Virus record (IMG/VR): IMGVR_UViG_3300010885_031374
Coordinates: 1-49,768 of that record
Source of the DNA: a virus
Reading direction: 5' to 3' (one strand)
Length of the DNA: 49,768 nucleotides
The position numbers were made by a program, and so were the translations under genes. The notes beneath the pieces were generated by a model, which was not told where the DNA came from, searched no databases, and worked only from the letters and a program-made list of their open reading frames with translations. Shown piece by piece: positions 1 to 6,775 of this stretch (positions are counted from its first letter, which is position 1; each line of letters opens with the position of its first letter).

Positions 1-123
1 CTCGCTCACAAGCTCCTCGAAGAAGCGCCCTCGCGAGCATAGGGAGGACCATCTGGTGTTTATCCGCTCCCTGCCCTGCCTTATCACCGGCAAGCGCCCG
101 GTGGATGCAGCGCATATCCGCTA
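1..123. repeat. Terminal direct repeat, left copy (circular joint)
   Basis: The first 123 bases are identical to 49646-49768. A reading frame opening at 49611 continues in phase across the joint into position 2. This is what an assembler leaves when it linearises a circular or circularly permuted molecule. A genuine short physical terminal repeat cannot be excluded from sequence alone. Confidence 0.95.
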
Positions 124-358
124 CGGAGATTTGAGGTATGGCAAGCCCCATGCAGGGGCCGGCGAAAAACCGAGTGATCAATACACAGTGCCGCTACACC
201 ACGAGGTCCATATGCAGCAGCACAGCCAGGGCGATGAAGCCGCATGGTGGAAGTCACAAGGAATTGACCCACTTGAGGCGGCCGGTAGGCTATGGCTGGT
301 GAGCGGGGACCAAGAGGCTGGCGAAATGGTTGTTGCGGCTTATAGGAGAGAGACATGA
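2..358 (+). CDS. HNH-like (DUF968/YbcO-type) recombination nuclease, 3' part
   Basis: This is the carboxy-terminal part of a protein whose start lies at 49611; joined across the circle it has 130 residues. The frame is open from base 2, so the GTG at 56 need not be used. The segment AAHIRYGD, a conserved Gly-Lys-Pro-Ser-Asp stretch and the His-rich PLHHEVHMQQHS resemble the small HNH-type proteins found in phage recombination operons (DUF968, YbcO-like). The usual zinc-binding cysteines are not obvious. It follows NinB with a TAATG overlap and overlaps the next gene by ATGA, so it closes the recombination operon. The family call is by resemblance and moderate. Confidence 0.7.
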   Translation, partial: SLTSSSKKRPREHREDHLVFIRSLPCLITGKRPVDAAHIRYGDLRYGKPHAGAGEKPSDQYTVPLHHEVHMQQHSQGDEAAWWKSQGIDPLEAAGRLWLVSGDQEAGEMVVAAYRRET

Positions 359-573
359 CCAACATCCCCACCTATGGCGGCCTGACGGCGGATCAATGGC
401 GAGACGACGCCTGGGAGGACCGCCTAAATCATGTTGGCGAACGGGCTATCCTCGACGCACTCGACCACATCGACCGGCTCAAGGCGGCGCTGCGCGTTAT
501 CCAAAACGCGGTCTCTGGAAATAGCTTTGTGCAGCTTGTCGCCAACGAAGCACTGGAGAAGATCAATGACTAA
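355..573 (+). CDS. Small acidic hypothetical protein
   Basis: A 72-residue protein starting with an ATGA overlap on the preceding nuclease gene. It is rich in Asp, Glu and Ala and looks helical, with a central DALDHIDRLKAALRVIQNA helix. No cysteine motif, membrane segment or family signature was recognised. It shares the rightward recombination transcript. Its last codons lie in the first copy of a 24-bp tandem repeat, which also carries a potential start codon for the next gene. Confidence 0.65.
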   Translation: MTNIPTYGGLTADQWRDDAWEDRLNHVGERAILDALDHIDRLKAALRVIQNAVSGNSFVQLVANEALEKIND

Positions 574-600
574 GAACTGGAGAAGATCAATGACTAAGAA
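553..600 (+). repeat. 24-bp perfect tandem duplication carrying a duplicated RBS and start
   Basis: Bases 553-576 and 577-600 are identical. Each copy contains GGAGAAG followed by ATGACTAA, so an SD sequence and ATG occur at 566 and again at 590 in the same frame. The stop codon of the upstream gene (571-573) lies in copy one. Confidence 0.9.
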
Positions 601-1066
601 CAGCCCATCCAAAAAGATTGCCTTCCTTCTAGGCGCCGGCATTGCGCTCGCCGCGACACAAGGCTCGGTCAGAGCCGATGAGCCTGCACGGAAGCCAGTC
701 TTCTGTGAGGTGCAGCAATATCTGTTCACCTGGCCTCGATGGGGCGTGGAGGACTGCAAACAGCCAACCCTATCGTATGGGCTGGGTGAACAAGCCGAAT
801 TCGGCGGCCCTAGCGGCTCCGGTGGTGGCTCCGGTGGTGGCTCTGGTGGCGGCTCTGGTGGCTCTGGCTCTGGTGGTGATGGTGGCTCCGGTGGTGGCTC
901 TGGTGGCTCTGGTGGTGGCTCTGGCGGTGGTGGGAACCCTTGCGGCGGCAATTGCGGCGTAGGAAACGGCAACGGCGGTGGAAACGGTACGGGGAACGAA
1001 GGCAACGGCAACGGTCCGAAGGACGACCATGGGCCGAAGGACGACCATGGGCCGAAGAAGCCATGA
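590..1066 (+). CDS. Exported Gly/Ser-rich repeat protein
   Basis: A 158-residue product when read from the ATG at 590. That start is chosen because it begins a classic signal peptide: basic MTKNSPSKK, a hydrophobic stretch, then SVRA just before DEP, where cleavage is likely. An in-frame ATG at 566 with a duplicated SD would add eight residues. The mature part has a short Cys-containing domain, then a long Gly-Gly-Ser tract (coded at 811-934), then CGGNC, a Gly/Asn tract and two GPKDDH repeats. It is probably secreted to the periplasm or beyond. Function is unknown. The tract resembles a flexible linker or surface-adhesion spacer. Confidence 0.75.
   Translation: MTKNSPSKKIAFLLGAGIALAATQGSVRADEPARKPVFCEVQQYLFTWPRWGVEDCKQPTLSYGLGEQAEFGGPSGSGGGSGGGSGGGSGGSGSGGDGGSGGGSGGSGGGSGGGGNPCGGNCGVGNGNGGGNGTGNEGNGNGPKDDHGPKDDHGPKKP
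811..934 (+). repeat. Gly-Ser-coding low-complexity tract
   Basis: A run of ggt/ggc/tct/tcc triplets encoding Gly-Gly-Ser units inside the exported protein gene. The period is three to nine bases, so it is prone to slippage and could vary in length between isolates. A separate 18-bp tandem near 1015-1050 encodes the GPKDDH units. Confidence 0.9.
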
Positions 1067-1188
1067 CCACCGCCCCATCAGCCCTGGAAGCCCATGACGC
1101 GGCCTATGACGCGGCCATAGCGCAAGCCGAGAAAGCCTATTCGGGCAAACGGCAGCCCCTCCCACACCCACCAGAGGAGGGGAAATGA
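1063..1188 (+). CDS. Small Ala-rich hypothetical protein
   Basis: A 41-residue reading frame starting with an ATGA overlap on the exported protein gene and ending with an ATGA overlap on the next gene. It contains an Ala-rich helix (AAYDAAIAQAEKAY) and a Pro-rich end. A longer frame from 940 exists but runs antiphase through the Gly-rich gene and is unlikely. Support is the two-sided coupling of start and stop codons; function is unknown. Confidence 0.5.
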   Translation: MTTAPSALEAHDAAYDAAIAQAEKAYSGKRQPLPHPPEEGK

Positions 1189-1493
1189 ACTCCCCGCGCT
1201 ACTACGCCCGCTCCGCCAGTGACAACACGGATGATTGGCCGTTCTGGTTTATCGCAGACCGAGAACAGGGCGGGCTGAATGTCATGGTCGATCTGTTGCC
1301 GCAATTCAAAGGGTATATGCCGTTCACAAGCCGCGGTCACGCTGAGTGGGTGGTGGCATTTATAGATGCCGGGTGCCTAGAAACAGCAAAAAGCCCCGCC
1401 GCCCAATTAAGGACAGCGGGGCCGCATCAACGCAGCATGGGGGAGGGCCATAGCTGCGGCGCTACTAGCACCAGCGGGAGCGCGCCGGGCTAG
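1185..1493 (+). CDS. Hypothetical protein at the end of the rightward operon
   Basis: A 102-residue frame beginning at an ATGA overlap with GGAGGGGAA just upstream. The first 60 residues look protein-like, with aromatic-rich WPFWFIADREQGGLNVMVD and WVVAFIDAGCLE. The last 40 are low complexity and lie over the terminator used by the opposite strand, so the tail may be fortuitous. It ends two bases before the convergent late gene at 1496. No family recognised. Confidence 0.6.
   Translation: MNSPRYYARSASDNTDDWPFWFIADREQGGLNVMVDLLPQFKGYMPFTSRGHAEWVVAFIDAGCLETAKSPAAQLRTAGPHQRSMGEGHSCGATSTSGSAPG
1388..1422 (-). terminator. Intrinsic terminator of the leftward late operon
   Basis: On the minus strand GCGGGGC pairs with GCCCCGC (plus 1416-1422 and 1393-1399), and the second arm is followed directly by a run of five T. 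The hairpin lies just downstream of the last late gene and inside the 3' part of the opposing ORF. There is no T run on the plus side. Confidence 0.75.
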
Positions 1494-1495
1494 GT

Positions 1496-1867
1496 TCAGA
1501 TATTAGGCCAGATCACCTTCTCATGATAGATTGCTCTATTTGGGTCTTTTTTCACCATGGTCGGCTCGTTCTCTGCAAGCGGCCAGGCGCCTTCCGCGAC
1601 CGAGTGTTTGGCATTCCCGGCATATTCGTCCCTGCCACCGTCTGGGGGTAGCGGCGAGGGATTGGTGCTAACCCGCTCGATCTCCCGCTCGATGTGCCAT
1701 ATGGCCTTCTTGAGATCGGTGGTCGGGTCAGGGGTTTTGATGCCGGCGCGCCAGAGATATTTCAGCGCGGCGCCAAGGTTGTAATTCCAATTCTCGGCAA
1801 TTTCGATGCACTCCACGCCGTACCTTGTGCGGCTTCTGTAATGATTTGGGTTGATAGGGTCGCTCAT
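1496..1867 (-). CDS. DUF3310 family protein
   Basis: A 123-residue protein read from MSDPINPNHYR, which starts by an ATGA overlap on the upstream gene. The NPNHY motif and the segment IEIAENWNYNLGAALKYLWRAG, followed by a Lys/Asp-rich turn and a helix with IWHIEREIER, match the DUF3310 family. That family is common in phages and is sometimes annotated, without firm proof, as a nucleotide kinase-like or MazG-like protein. It is the last gene of the leftward block. A longer in-frame extension to 1900 overlaps the upstream gene and is less likely. Confidence 0.75.
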   Translation of the reverse strand: MSDPINPNHYRSRTRYGVECIEIAENWNYNLGAALKYLWRAGIKTPDPTTDLKKAIWHIEREIERVSTNPSPLPPDGGRDEYAGNAKHSVAEGAWPLAENEPTMVKKDPNRAIYHEKVIWPNI

Positions 1868-2085
1868 GTGCTCTCGTGCTCCACTCCGGTTTTCAGCCAA
1901 TCGTCTCCCGTCGATGATGTATCAGGCAACGGCTTCGGCGTCCACCTCAAGTGCGAGGTATTCGCCCGCACATACCCCCCGCTGATTTGGTCCATCGCCC
2001 AATTGTAGCATATACAAGCCTCCCGTAGAGCGGCGGGGTAGTCTCCGCCGTTGTCGTTTAGAAGCTGCTCCTCGGTTTTCCTCAC
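1864..2085 (-). CDS. Hypothetical protein
   Basis: A 73-residue protein coupled on both sides by ATGA overlaps, to the metallophosphoesterase gene upstream and the DUF3310 gene downstream. The start MRKTEEQLLNDNGGDYPAA and the segment CICYNWAMDQISGGYVRA look like a compact soluble domain. No family is recognised. Confidence 0.65.
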   Translation of the reverse strand: MRKTEEQLLNDNGGDYPAALREACICYNWAMDQISGGYVRANTSHLRWTPKPLPDTSSTGDDWLKTGVEHEST

Positions 2086-3326
2086 GTTCGCTCCTTTAGC
2101 ATTTGCGGCGAAATAATGCTCCTGTACACCTCGCCAAACTCCTTGTGATAGGTGATGACCTTAGCGTCTCTCCCAGAGAGCCACCCACCGGAGGCTGCGT
2201 AGGCATCGGCTGGGGCTAGCGTCCGATGGCGCTCGACCTTCATCAAATTGCTTTCCCTAACCTCGTCGTTATGCAAGTGCCCTAAATGGCTGTAGGCGAA
2301 TGGGCAGCGACCGAACATCTCCCTAAATTTGCCGGCAAAAACGCTATCGACATTGGCCACCTTACGCTTGTGGCCGTGGTGATAGAACAGCGCCGTCTTT
2401 CCCCATTCGTATGAATAATAAATATCGGGTGAGCGGTCAATCGTGATGCGCGGTTCGTTCTCGTACATGGCGAACAGTAGCTCACGCATCCACGCCGAGC
2501 TGGCCGGATCGTGGTTCGCGCTGGCCATAATGACATGAACGTGCCGATGCTTTTCCAGCAGCATCGCGATGATGTGGCGGATTACACGGATTGCGATGCG
2601 GATGATCTTCTGGAGCCGGCTATCGGCGTCTAGGACGTTCCTATGGGCCGGGGTCACGCTCTCAAGGCTATCGTGGTGCATAAAGTCGCCGAGCTGCGCC
2701 AAAATGCCAGTGTGCGCGTTCGGTGACATTTCGATGGCGGCCGAGAACCAATCGATGAGTAGTTTTTCGGCTATCTTGAGATCGTAATCCTCGCCGCCCG
2801 TCTCCTCAGACCAGGCTAGCATACCGAGGTGGAGATCGGTTATCGTGTATTGGTTTAGGAGCATCTCCGATGAGTGCTCAGGCCCCTTGGTGGGGGAAAT
2901 GCGCGGAAGCGATTTAGAAAGCTCATCAACAGCGATCTTTACAACGTCGATTTGAGCCGCGCCATCGTCCTTAGTCTTAATCCACTGTTGAATCGTGTTG
3001 CCGTCCGCGCCCACCAGCGCCGACACGCCCTTGACGCTATGGCCCTCCGGGGCCTTCCAGGGCTCGCCAGCCTCCGGCCGCTGGGTGATCCACTCGCGCT
3101 GCGTTTCGCCGTTAGGGCCACGCTGCGTTGAAATGGTGCGTATCTCAAAGCCGTCCAGAACTGGCTTGGTTCCCATCATGCCGCGACGGGCAGCTATCCT
3201 GAGCCGTGACTTTAGCGATGACCCTGGGATACCTAGTTCTCTAGCGGCGGCTTCATGGGATATGTGACGGCCGCGAAGCGCGACCATTTCTGCGAGTAGC
3301 TCATCACTGAGTTGCTCTATCGGCAT
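2082..3326 (-). CDS. Calcineurin-like metallophosphoesterase with N-terminal HTH
   Basis: A 414-residue protein. Residues about 20-50 form a helix-turn-helix (EAARELGIPGSSLKSRL). The rest carries the metallophosphoesterase motifs in order: TDLHLG (about 163-168), LGDFMHHD (212-219), SANHDP (269-274), HHGH (316-319) and GHLH (349-352). These provide the Asp, His and Asn ligands of a dinuclear metal site. The fold includes DNA nucleases of the Mre11/SbcD type and phosphatases. The HTH suggests a DNA-acting enzyme, but the substrate is inferred. It sits near the end of the late operon and has ATGA coupling downstream. Confidence 0.85.
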   Translation of the reverse strand: MPIEQLSDELLAEMVALRGRHISHEAAARELGIPGSSLKSRLRIAARRGMMGTKPVLDGFEIRTISTQRGPNGETQREWITQRPEAGEPWKAPEGHSVKGVSALVGADGNTIQQWIKTKDDGAAQIDVVKIAVDELSKSLPRISPTKGPEHSSEMLLNQYTITDLHLGMLAWSEETGGEDYDLKIAEKLLIDWFSAAIEMSPNAHTGILAQLGDFMHHDSLESVTPAHRNVLDADSRLQKIIRIAIRVIRHIIAMLLEKHRHVHVIMASANHDPASSAWMRELLFAMYENEPRITIDRSPDIYYSYEWGKTALFYHHGHKRKVANVDSVFAGKFREMFGRCPFAYSHLGHLHNDEVRESNLMKVERHRTLAPADAYAASGGWLSGRDAKVITYHKEFGEVYRSIISPQMLKERT

Positions 3327-3347
3327 TCACTGATCTTGCTCCCGTTA

Positions 3348-3965
3348 TTATCGCGCCATTCCCATTAACAGGCAAATTGTTGACCCCGGCACCCCTAGCC
3401 CGATGGCTAGTCCACCCCCTGCCGTCGCTCTGGCGATACCGACTAATCTGCCGTTTGCGTCTATAACCCCTCCGCCGCTCATCCCCGGCGCGAACGTAAT
3501 ATCATATGGCTGAACGTAGCCTAATATTGATTGCTTAGCTATAGCACCACTAATGCGACCAGTGAAAGCCTGGAACGTCAAGTCGAGGGGTGAGCCATAG
3601 GTAGTGATAATGTCGCCCACCTTGGGGTCGCGGCACTCGATCTGCCGAACCGCGATACCGTCACCGGCAACGTGCAACAGTGCAACGTCGGCATCCTGGT
3701 TCGCCCACATTATTTCTGGGGAAAGGATGCGGCCATCGTCCGTCTTGACGAGGATCGTGGAAGCCTTGTCTGCCCCAATCACATGCTGAGCGGTTATGAT
3801 ATAGCCGTTGCCGATATGAACGCCGCTGCCGTGGCCTGTTGAGGTTTGAATGTATAGAGCGGCGCCCGAAATGTTTGGGCGGGCTGCGGATAGATTGAGG
3901 ACAAAGACGCCAAACGCAAAGACGAGAGAGCCGAGGAACAGGACAAGCGCGCCTTTGGTTGTCAT
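3348..3965 (-). CDS. Membrane-anchored trypsin-like (HtrA-type) serine protease
   Basis: A 205-residue protein with an N-terminal hydrophobic helix (about 5-26) preceded by a basic start, so the catalytic domain should face the periplasm. The trypsin-like triad is visible: His61 in ITAQHV, Asp93 in DADVALL and Ser163 in PGMSGGG. GSGVHIGNGYIITAQHV is typical of HtrA/DegP-type domains. No PDZ domain follows, so it is a minimal protease. It lies in a run of exported and membrane proteins next to the lysis genes. Processing of an envelope or virion protein is inferred. Confidence 0.85.
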   Translation of the reverse strand: MTTKGALVLFLGSLVFAFGVFVLNLSAARPNISGAALYIQTSTGHGSGVHIGNGYIITAQHVIGADKASTILVKTDDGRILSPEIMWANQDADVALLHVAGDGIAVRQIECRDPKVGDIITTYGSPLDLTFQAFTGRISGAIAKQSILGYVQPYDITFAPGMSGGGVIDANGRLVGIARATAGGGLAIGLGVPGSTICLLMGMAR

Positions 3966-3968
3966 GGG

Positions 3969-4337
3969 TTATGATCCTGAAAGAGGGGCCACGAAGCAGC
4001 GAAACTCAGGAGGATTTGCACCAACAGGCCAGACGAACAAAAGACCCTGCTCTGTCGGGCTTACGTCATGCTTAAGGACTATTTCAGGGGCAATAAGGTA
4101 TTTCTTGCCCTCGTAGGTTATTTGCCAACGGCCGTCTCTAGTTATCTCCGCGTCAACCCATTTCCCGTCCGCAATCGAGCAACATAGCCCGCCACCCCCA
4201 TAGACGGTCTCGGGGACGGTTAGCCCCTTAATCCAATCTCCAAGCGGCGAGGGGTTAGCGGTGTATTGTCCGTCTAAGTCCCTCGCCTGCGCCGCTAGCG
4301 CAATTACCGCTAAGGCTGCGGCGATTACGGCTCTCAT
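3969..4337 (-). CDS. Secreted or periplasmic hypothetical protein
   Basis: A 122-residue protein with a signal peptide (MRAVIAAALAVIALAAQA, likely cleaved before RDLDG). The mature part contains GGGGLCCSIADG with adjacent cysteines, a beta-rich middle (GRWQITYEGKKYLIAP) and a hydrophobic LLFVWPVG segment. Similar small exported proteins are common in alphaproteobacteria and their phages, but I cannot name a function. It is coupled to the membrane protein gene upstream by an ATGA overlap at 4334-4337. Confidence 0.65.
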   Translation of the reverse strand: MRAVIAAALAVIALAAQARDLDGQYTANPSPLGDWIKGLTVPETVYGGGGLCCSIADGKWVDAEITRDGRWQITYEGKKYLIAPEIVLKHDVSPTEQGLLFVWPVGANPPEFRCFVAPLSGS

Positions 4338-4807
4338 TCTCCGCGTCCCGTTGCGGGGGCGGGGAGTATAATCTTGCCGAAATCTTGGCTCACAAGCCAG
4401 AATGGGTGAAAGCTATCATACCAGCCGACCCCCTCCAGGATGTCTCCCTGTGCTGCATCCATCGGGACCAGAGACGAATAACGCACTGCCACGCACCTCT
4501 TAGGCAGCGGAGATTGGCCAGCAGGTAGCTTAGTCGCCTCGTTTGTAATCTGCACCTGTACCCCAGGGCCAGTTCCTTTGGCGTAGCGAAACGTAAACCC
4601 GGTGCTATCAAGGTGGAGACCGCGCACCTTGCATGTTTGGAGTGTCCAATAAACGCGGCGGCCTTCCATTGCCACGTCCTGTATTGACAAATTCTGCATT
4701 ACTGGGAGGAAGTACTCCTCGGCCCTCTGGCCATAAATCGCGACAGAGATAATCAGCGCCACTATCGCGCCGCTGAGGTTTATCGCCCACGCCGCCTTCC
4801 TAGTCAT
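4334..4807 (-). CDS. Membrane-anchored hypothetical protein
   Basis: A 157-residue product from MTRKAAWAINLSG, whose ATG overlaps the previous stop as TAATG at 4805-4809. A longer frame to 4927 runs through the upstream gene and is rejected. One transmembrane helix (about residues 8-26) is followed by a soluble domain with a beta-rich character and two separated cysteines (LQTCKVRG, PKRCVAV). The topology predicts a periplasmic domain. Function unknown; it belongs to the envelope cluster beside the lysis genes. Confidence 0.65.
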   Translation of the reverse strand: MTRKAAWAINLSGAIVALIISVAIYGQRAEEYFLPVMQNLSIQDVAMEGRRVYWTLQTCKVRGLHLDSTGFTFRYAKGTGPGVQVQITNEATKLPAGQSPLPKRCVAVRYSSLVPMDAAQGDILEGVGWYDSFHPFWLVSQDFGKIILPAPATGRGE

Positions 4808-5025
4808 TAATGCGGCCCTCCGATGAGCGCCTTTAGACTGTCTTTCAATATCGCTATGGCCGCATAAAGCCCCCCGACAACAACAGCAGTCCACGTTGCC
4901 CAGATACGGGCCGTGGCCCAAAGCCACTGGACGCGCTGTTGCTGCTGGAGGATGCGGCGGATTTCATGCCGCTCAGACGGCGAAAACTCATTATCGGGGA
5001 TGTCGTCCTTGTTATCTGCCATCAA
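4807..5025 (-). CDS. Small single-helix membrane protein, holin/spanin-like candidate
   Basis: A 72-residue protein with a charged cytoplasmic N terminus (DDIPDNEFSPSERHEIRR), a Gln-rich amphipathic stretch (LQQQQRVQWLW) and one hydrophobic segment (TAVVVGGLYAAIAIL) followed by a basic helix. It lies directly downstream of a 3TM holin gene, overlapping it by ATGA. Size, topology and position suit an accessory holin or holin regulator, but no family motif is decisive. Two adjacent ATGs open the frame; either could be used. Confidence 0.6.
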   Translation of the reverse strand: MMADNKDDIPDNEFSPSERHEIRRILQQQQRVQWLWATARIWATWTAVVVGGLYAAIAILKDSLKALIGGPH

Positions 5026-5366
5026 CGCCCCCGAACAATCGCATGAAGGAAATAAAACCCAATGATCACCATCTCAATATAGGTCAGGTCGGAAGACAGC
5101 GCGTCGGTCGAGCCCCAACCAAGAACCTTATCCCAAAGCACCAATTTCGAGTTATATATGACGAATGGCAGCGTCCAAGCCGCCCGCATAAAAGCGTTAA
5201 CCCGCGACCCAGCCTCGGCGGCTTGGAGCTTCTGCTGTGCCTGGATTTGGGCAATGCGCTCCTCGGCGTCGATCCGCTCTTGGTCGGTGAAGGCGTCTTG
5301 CTTAGCTTTGTAAGCCGCAGCAAGCTGACCGGCGAGAGGGAGTAGGAAGCCGAGGAGCGAGAGCAT
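5022..5366 (-). CDS. Holin, 3TM gene-transfer-release type
   Basis: A 114-residue protein from MLSLLGFLLPLAG, overlapping the previous stop by one base at 5366. It has a hydrophobic N-terminal helix, a long charged helical middle (DAEERIAQIQAQQKLQAAEAG) and two later membrane segments around ALPF-like TLPFVIYNSKLVLWDKVLG and YIEMVIIGFYFLHAIV. The motif with VIYN, LWDK and GSTDALS is characteristic of the holin family described from gene transfer agents (GTA_holin_3TM). It would permeabilise the inner membrane for release. The ORF extension upstream to 5480 is a shadow of the next gene. Confidence 0.85.
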   Translation of the reverse strand: MLSLLGFLLPLAGQLAAAYKAKQDAFTDQERIDAEERIAQIQAQQKLQAAEAGSRVNAFMRAAWTLPFVIYNSKLVLWDKVLGWGSTDALSSDLTYIEMVIIGFYFLHAIVRGR

Positions 5367-5635
5367 TATTCTTGCCCGCCGACCGGGCCGGTAGTCATGG
5401 TGCGAAGAACGATGTTCGCGACCAGAACAGCGAGGCCGATCAGAGCGGCTGTCTGCGAGTTGCTTACAATCTTGCCCCAATCGAAATTGGTAAGGACACC
5501 CGCCAGTTCGCCGCCGACAAGCGGGATAGCCGAAACGGCATTGAACGCGATAGTCCGATAACCGGGAGGGGCGAAGGTGATGACAAGATAGAAAACGATG
5601 GAAACGACAGCGATGACGAGAAGAAAGTTAAGCAT
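5366..5635 (-). CDS. Two-helix membrane protein, second holin candidate
   Basis: An 89-residue protein with a hydrophobic start (LNFLLVIAVVSIVFYLVITF), a short polar loop containing FDWGKIVSNSQTA, and a second helix (LIGLAVLVANIVL). It lies immediately upstream of the 3TM holin gene and shares one base with it. The two-helix shape suggests a class II holin or antiholin partner. No named family recognised. Confidence 0.65.
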   Translation of the reverse strand: MLNFLLVIAVVSIVFYLVITFAPPGYRTIAFNAVSAIPLVGGELAGVLTNFDWGKIVSNSQTAALIGLAVLVANIVLRTMTTGPVGGQE

Positions 5636-5644
5636 GGGACACTC

Positions 5645-5974
5645 CTATTTGATGGGTTGAACGGTGACGCGAGCAAGGCCGTTAACGCCCAACGCGCGAG
5701 CGGCCCCTAGAGACAAATCAACGATGCGACCATTGATGTATGGTCCACGGTCTAACACTTGGCACTCGATAGAGCGCCCGGTGGCAGCCACCGTGACGCG
5801 GATAAACGAGCGAAGCGGCAGTGTCTTATGAGCGCAAAGAACCCGCTCAGGATAGAACCGCTCGCCCGTAGCTAGTTTGGCCCCCTCCCAATAGACTGAC
5901 GCGATGCCGTCTTGGGCAATGGCCGGGGATGTAAGCAACAAGCTGACAATCAGTGCTTTAAGGTTTCGGCCCAT
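5645..5974 (-). CDS. RlpA-like double-psi beta-barrel protein, exported
   Basis: A 109-residue protein with a signal peptide (MGRNLKALIVSLLLTSPAIAQ) and an RlpA-like domain: GIASVYWEGAKLATGERF, then HKTLPLRSFIRVTVAATGRS, then VLDRGPY and GRIVDLSLGAARALG. RlpA proteins are septal lytic transglycosylases or peptidoglycan-binding factors; the catalytic Asp region is the VLDRGPY segment. Here it sits between endolysin and holin genes, so a role in cell-wall breakdown at lysis is likely. RBS GGAGACC precedes the ATG. It overlaps the endolysin gene by 17 bases. Confidence 0.85.
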   Translation of the reverse strand: MGRNLKALIVSLLLTSPAIAQDGIASVYWEGAKLATGERFYPERVLCAHKTLPLRSFIRVTVAATGRSIECQVLDRGPYINGRIVDLSLGAARALGVNGLARVTVQPIK

Positions 5975-6749
5975 TTGGTCTCCTCGCCTTTAGGACAGCA
6001 TAGACGAGAAAGCCTACCACGGCCACCCCAAGTGCGACAACCCATATCGGCAACCCTGCCGGGATAAGCAAAGCGCCAGCGGCAGACGCGACCGCGCCGG
6101 CAATAGCGCCGTGGTTCGTGTCGGGCTTTGGAGCAACCCAAGGAGGAACGTCTGGAATGGGAGCCGTTACCGGCCCAATGGCCAGCGAGGCATCAATCGC
6201 AATCATGCGCTGCATTACAGGACATGCGCCTAATTGACGATCCATAACCGTGCCGTCCCAAACGCCGTCCGCGACGTATTTGCCGGATTGCTGTTGATTG
6301 GTGCCTCCCCAGAGATAGGGCGAGCGGATGGAGTGATATTGACGGTAGCCAAAGCCGTTGAACGCCTCGAACGCATAGCAAGCGCGTTCGACGTTCCAGC
6401 CGCGGACCTTGTCCAGCCCTTGATAGGTGAGGGCGTCAATCGCCCCTTCCTCCCAAGACTTGAACGGGCCTCGCCCTTTGGGCACTAGCCGTGTCTTTTT
6501 CGACAGCGGCTCGCCGTTGCCGAGATAGGTGGTGAAGTCCGCGTTGCTCTCCCGCATGTGCAGCGCGGCGATAACGGCAGCCGGAACGCCGGTGGCAATT
6601 TCGACCGCTTTATACCGATCCTTGCTTTTGAGGAGCTTCCTAGCGGCATTTTCGACCGACGCCACCATGTCGGGCTTGGTCGTCATAGCTAGCCAGAGAT
6701 GGGCGTACTCATCGCGCAATTCATCGAACGTGAATATCTTGGCTGCCAT
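5958..6749 (-). CDS. Endolysin, lysozyme-family (COG5526-like) with C-terminal membrane helix
   Basis: A 263-residue protein. The middle has ALHMRESNADF (a likely catalytic Glu), TYLGNGEPL, a PKGRGPF motif, then SWEEGAIDAL. This pattern matches the lysozyme-family proteins of alphaproteobacteria and their phages. The last 50 residues hold a Gly/Ala-rich segment and a hydrophobic helix (IWVVALGVAVVGFLVYAVL) with a basic tail, so it is probably membrane tethered through its C terminus, like a signal-arrest-release or tail-anchored endolysin. SD GAGGAG is present. It heads the lysis cassette. Confidence 0.8.
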   Translation of the reverse strand: MAAKIFTFDELRDEYAHLWLAMTTKPDMVASVENAARKLLKSKDRYKAVEIATGVPAAVIAALHMRESNADFTTYLGNGEPLSKKTRLVPKGRGPFKSWEEGAIDALTYQGLDKVRGWNVERACYAFEAFNGFGYRQYHSIRSPYLWGGTNQQQSGKYVADGVWDGTVMDRQLGACPVMQRMIAIDASLAIGPVTAPIPDVPPWVAPKPDTNHGAIAGAVASAAGALLIPAGLPIWVVALGVAVVGFLVYAVLKARRPNGPKP

Positions 6750-6775
6750 GGTGGATGCTCCTCGGTTAGCTAAGG

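Noticed and set aside
1-123. Terminal repeat as a true packaged end like T7
   Set aside because: A short repeat of this size with an intact gene running through it is more simply an assembly overlap of a circular map; only end mapping could show otherwise.
811-934. Short regular repeats considered as CRISPR or VNTR array
   Set aside because: There are no spacers; the repeats are codons for a Gly-Ser tract in an open frame.
424-1011. 195-residue minus frame of Pro and Glu repeats
   Set aside because: It is the complement of the Gly-Ser tract on the plus strand and has no initiation signal.
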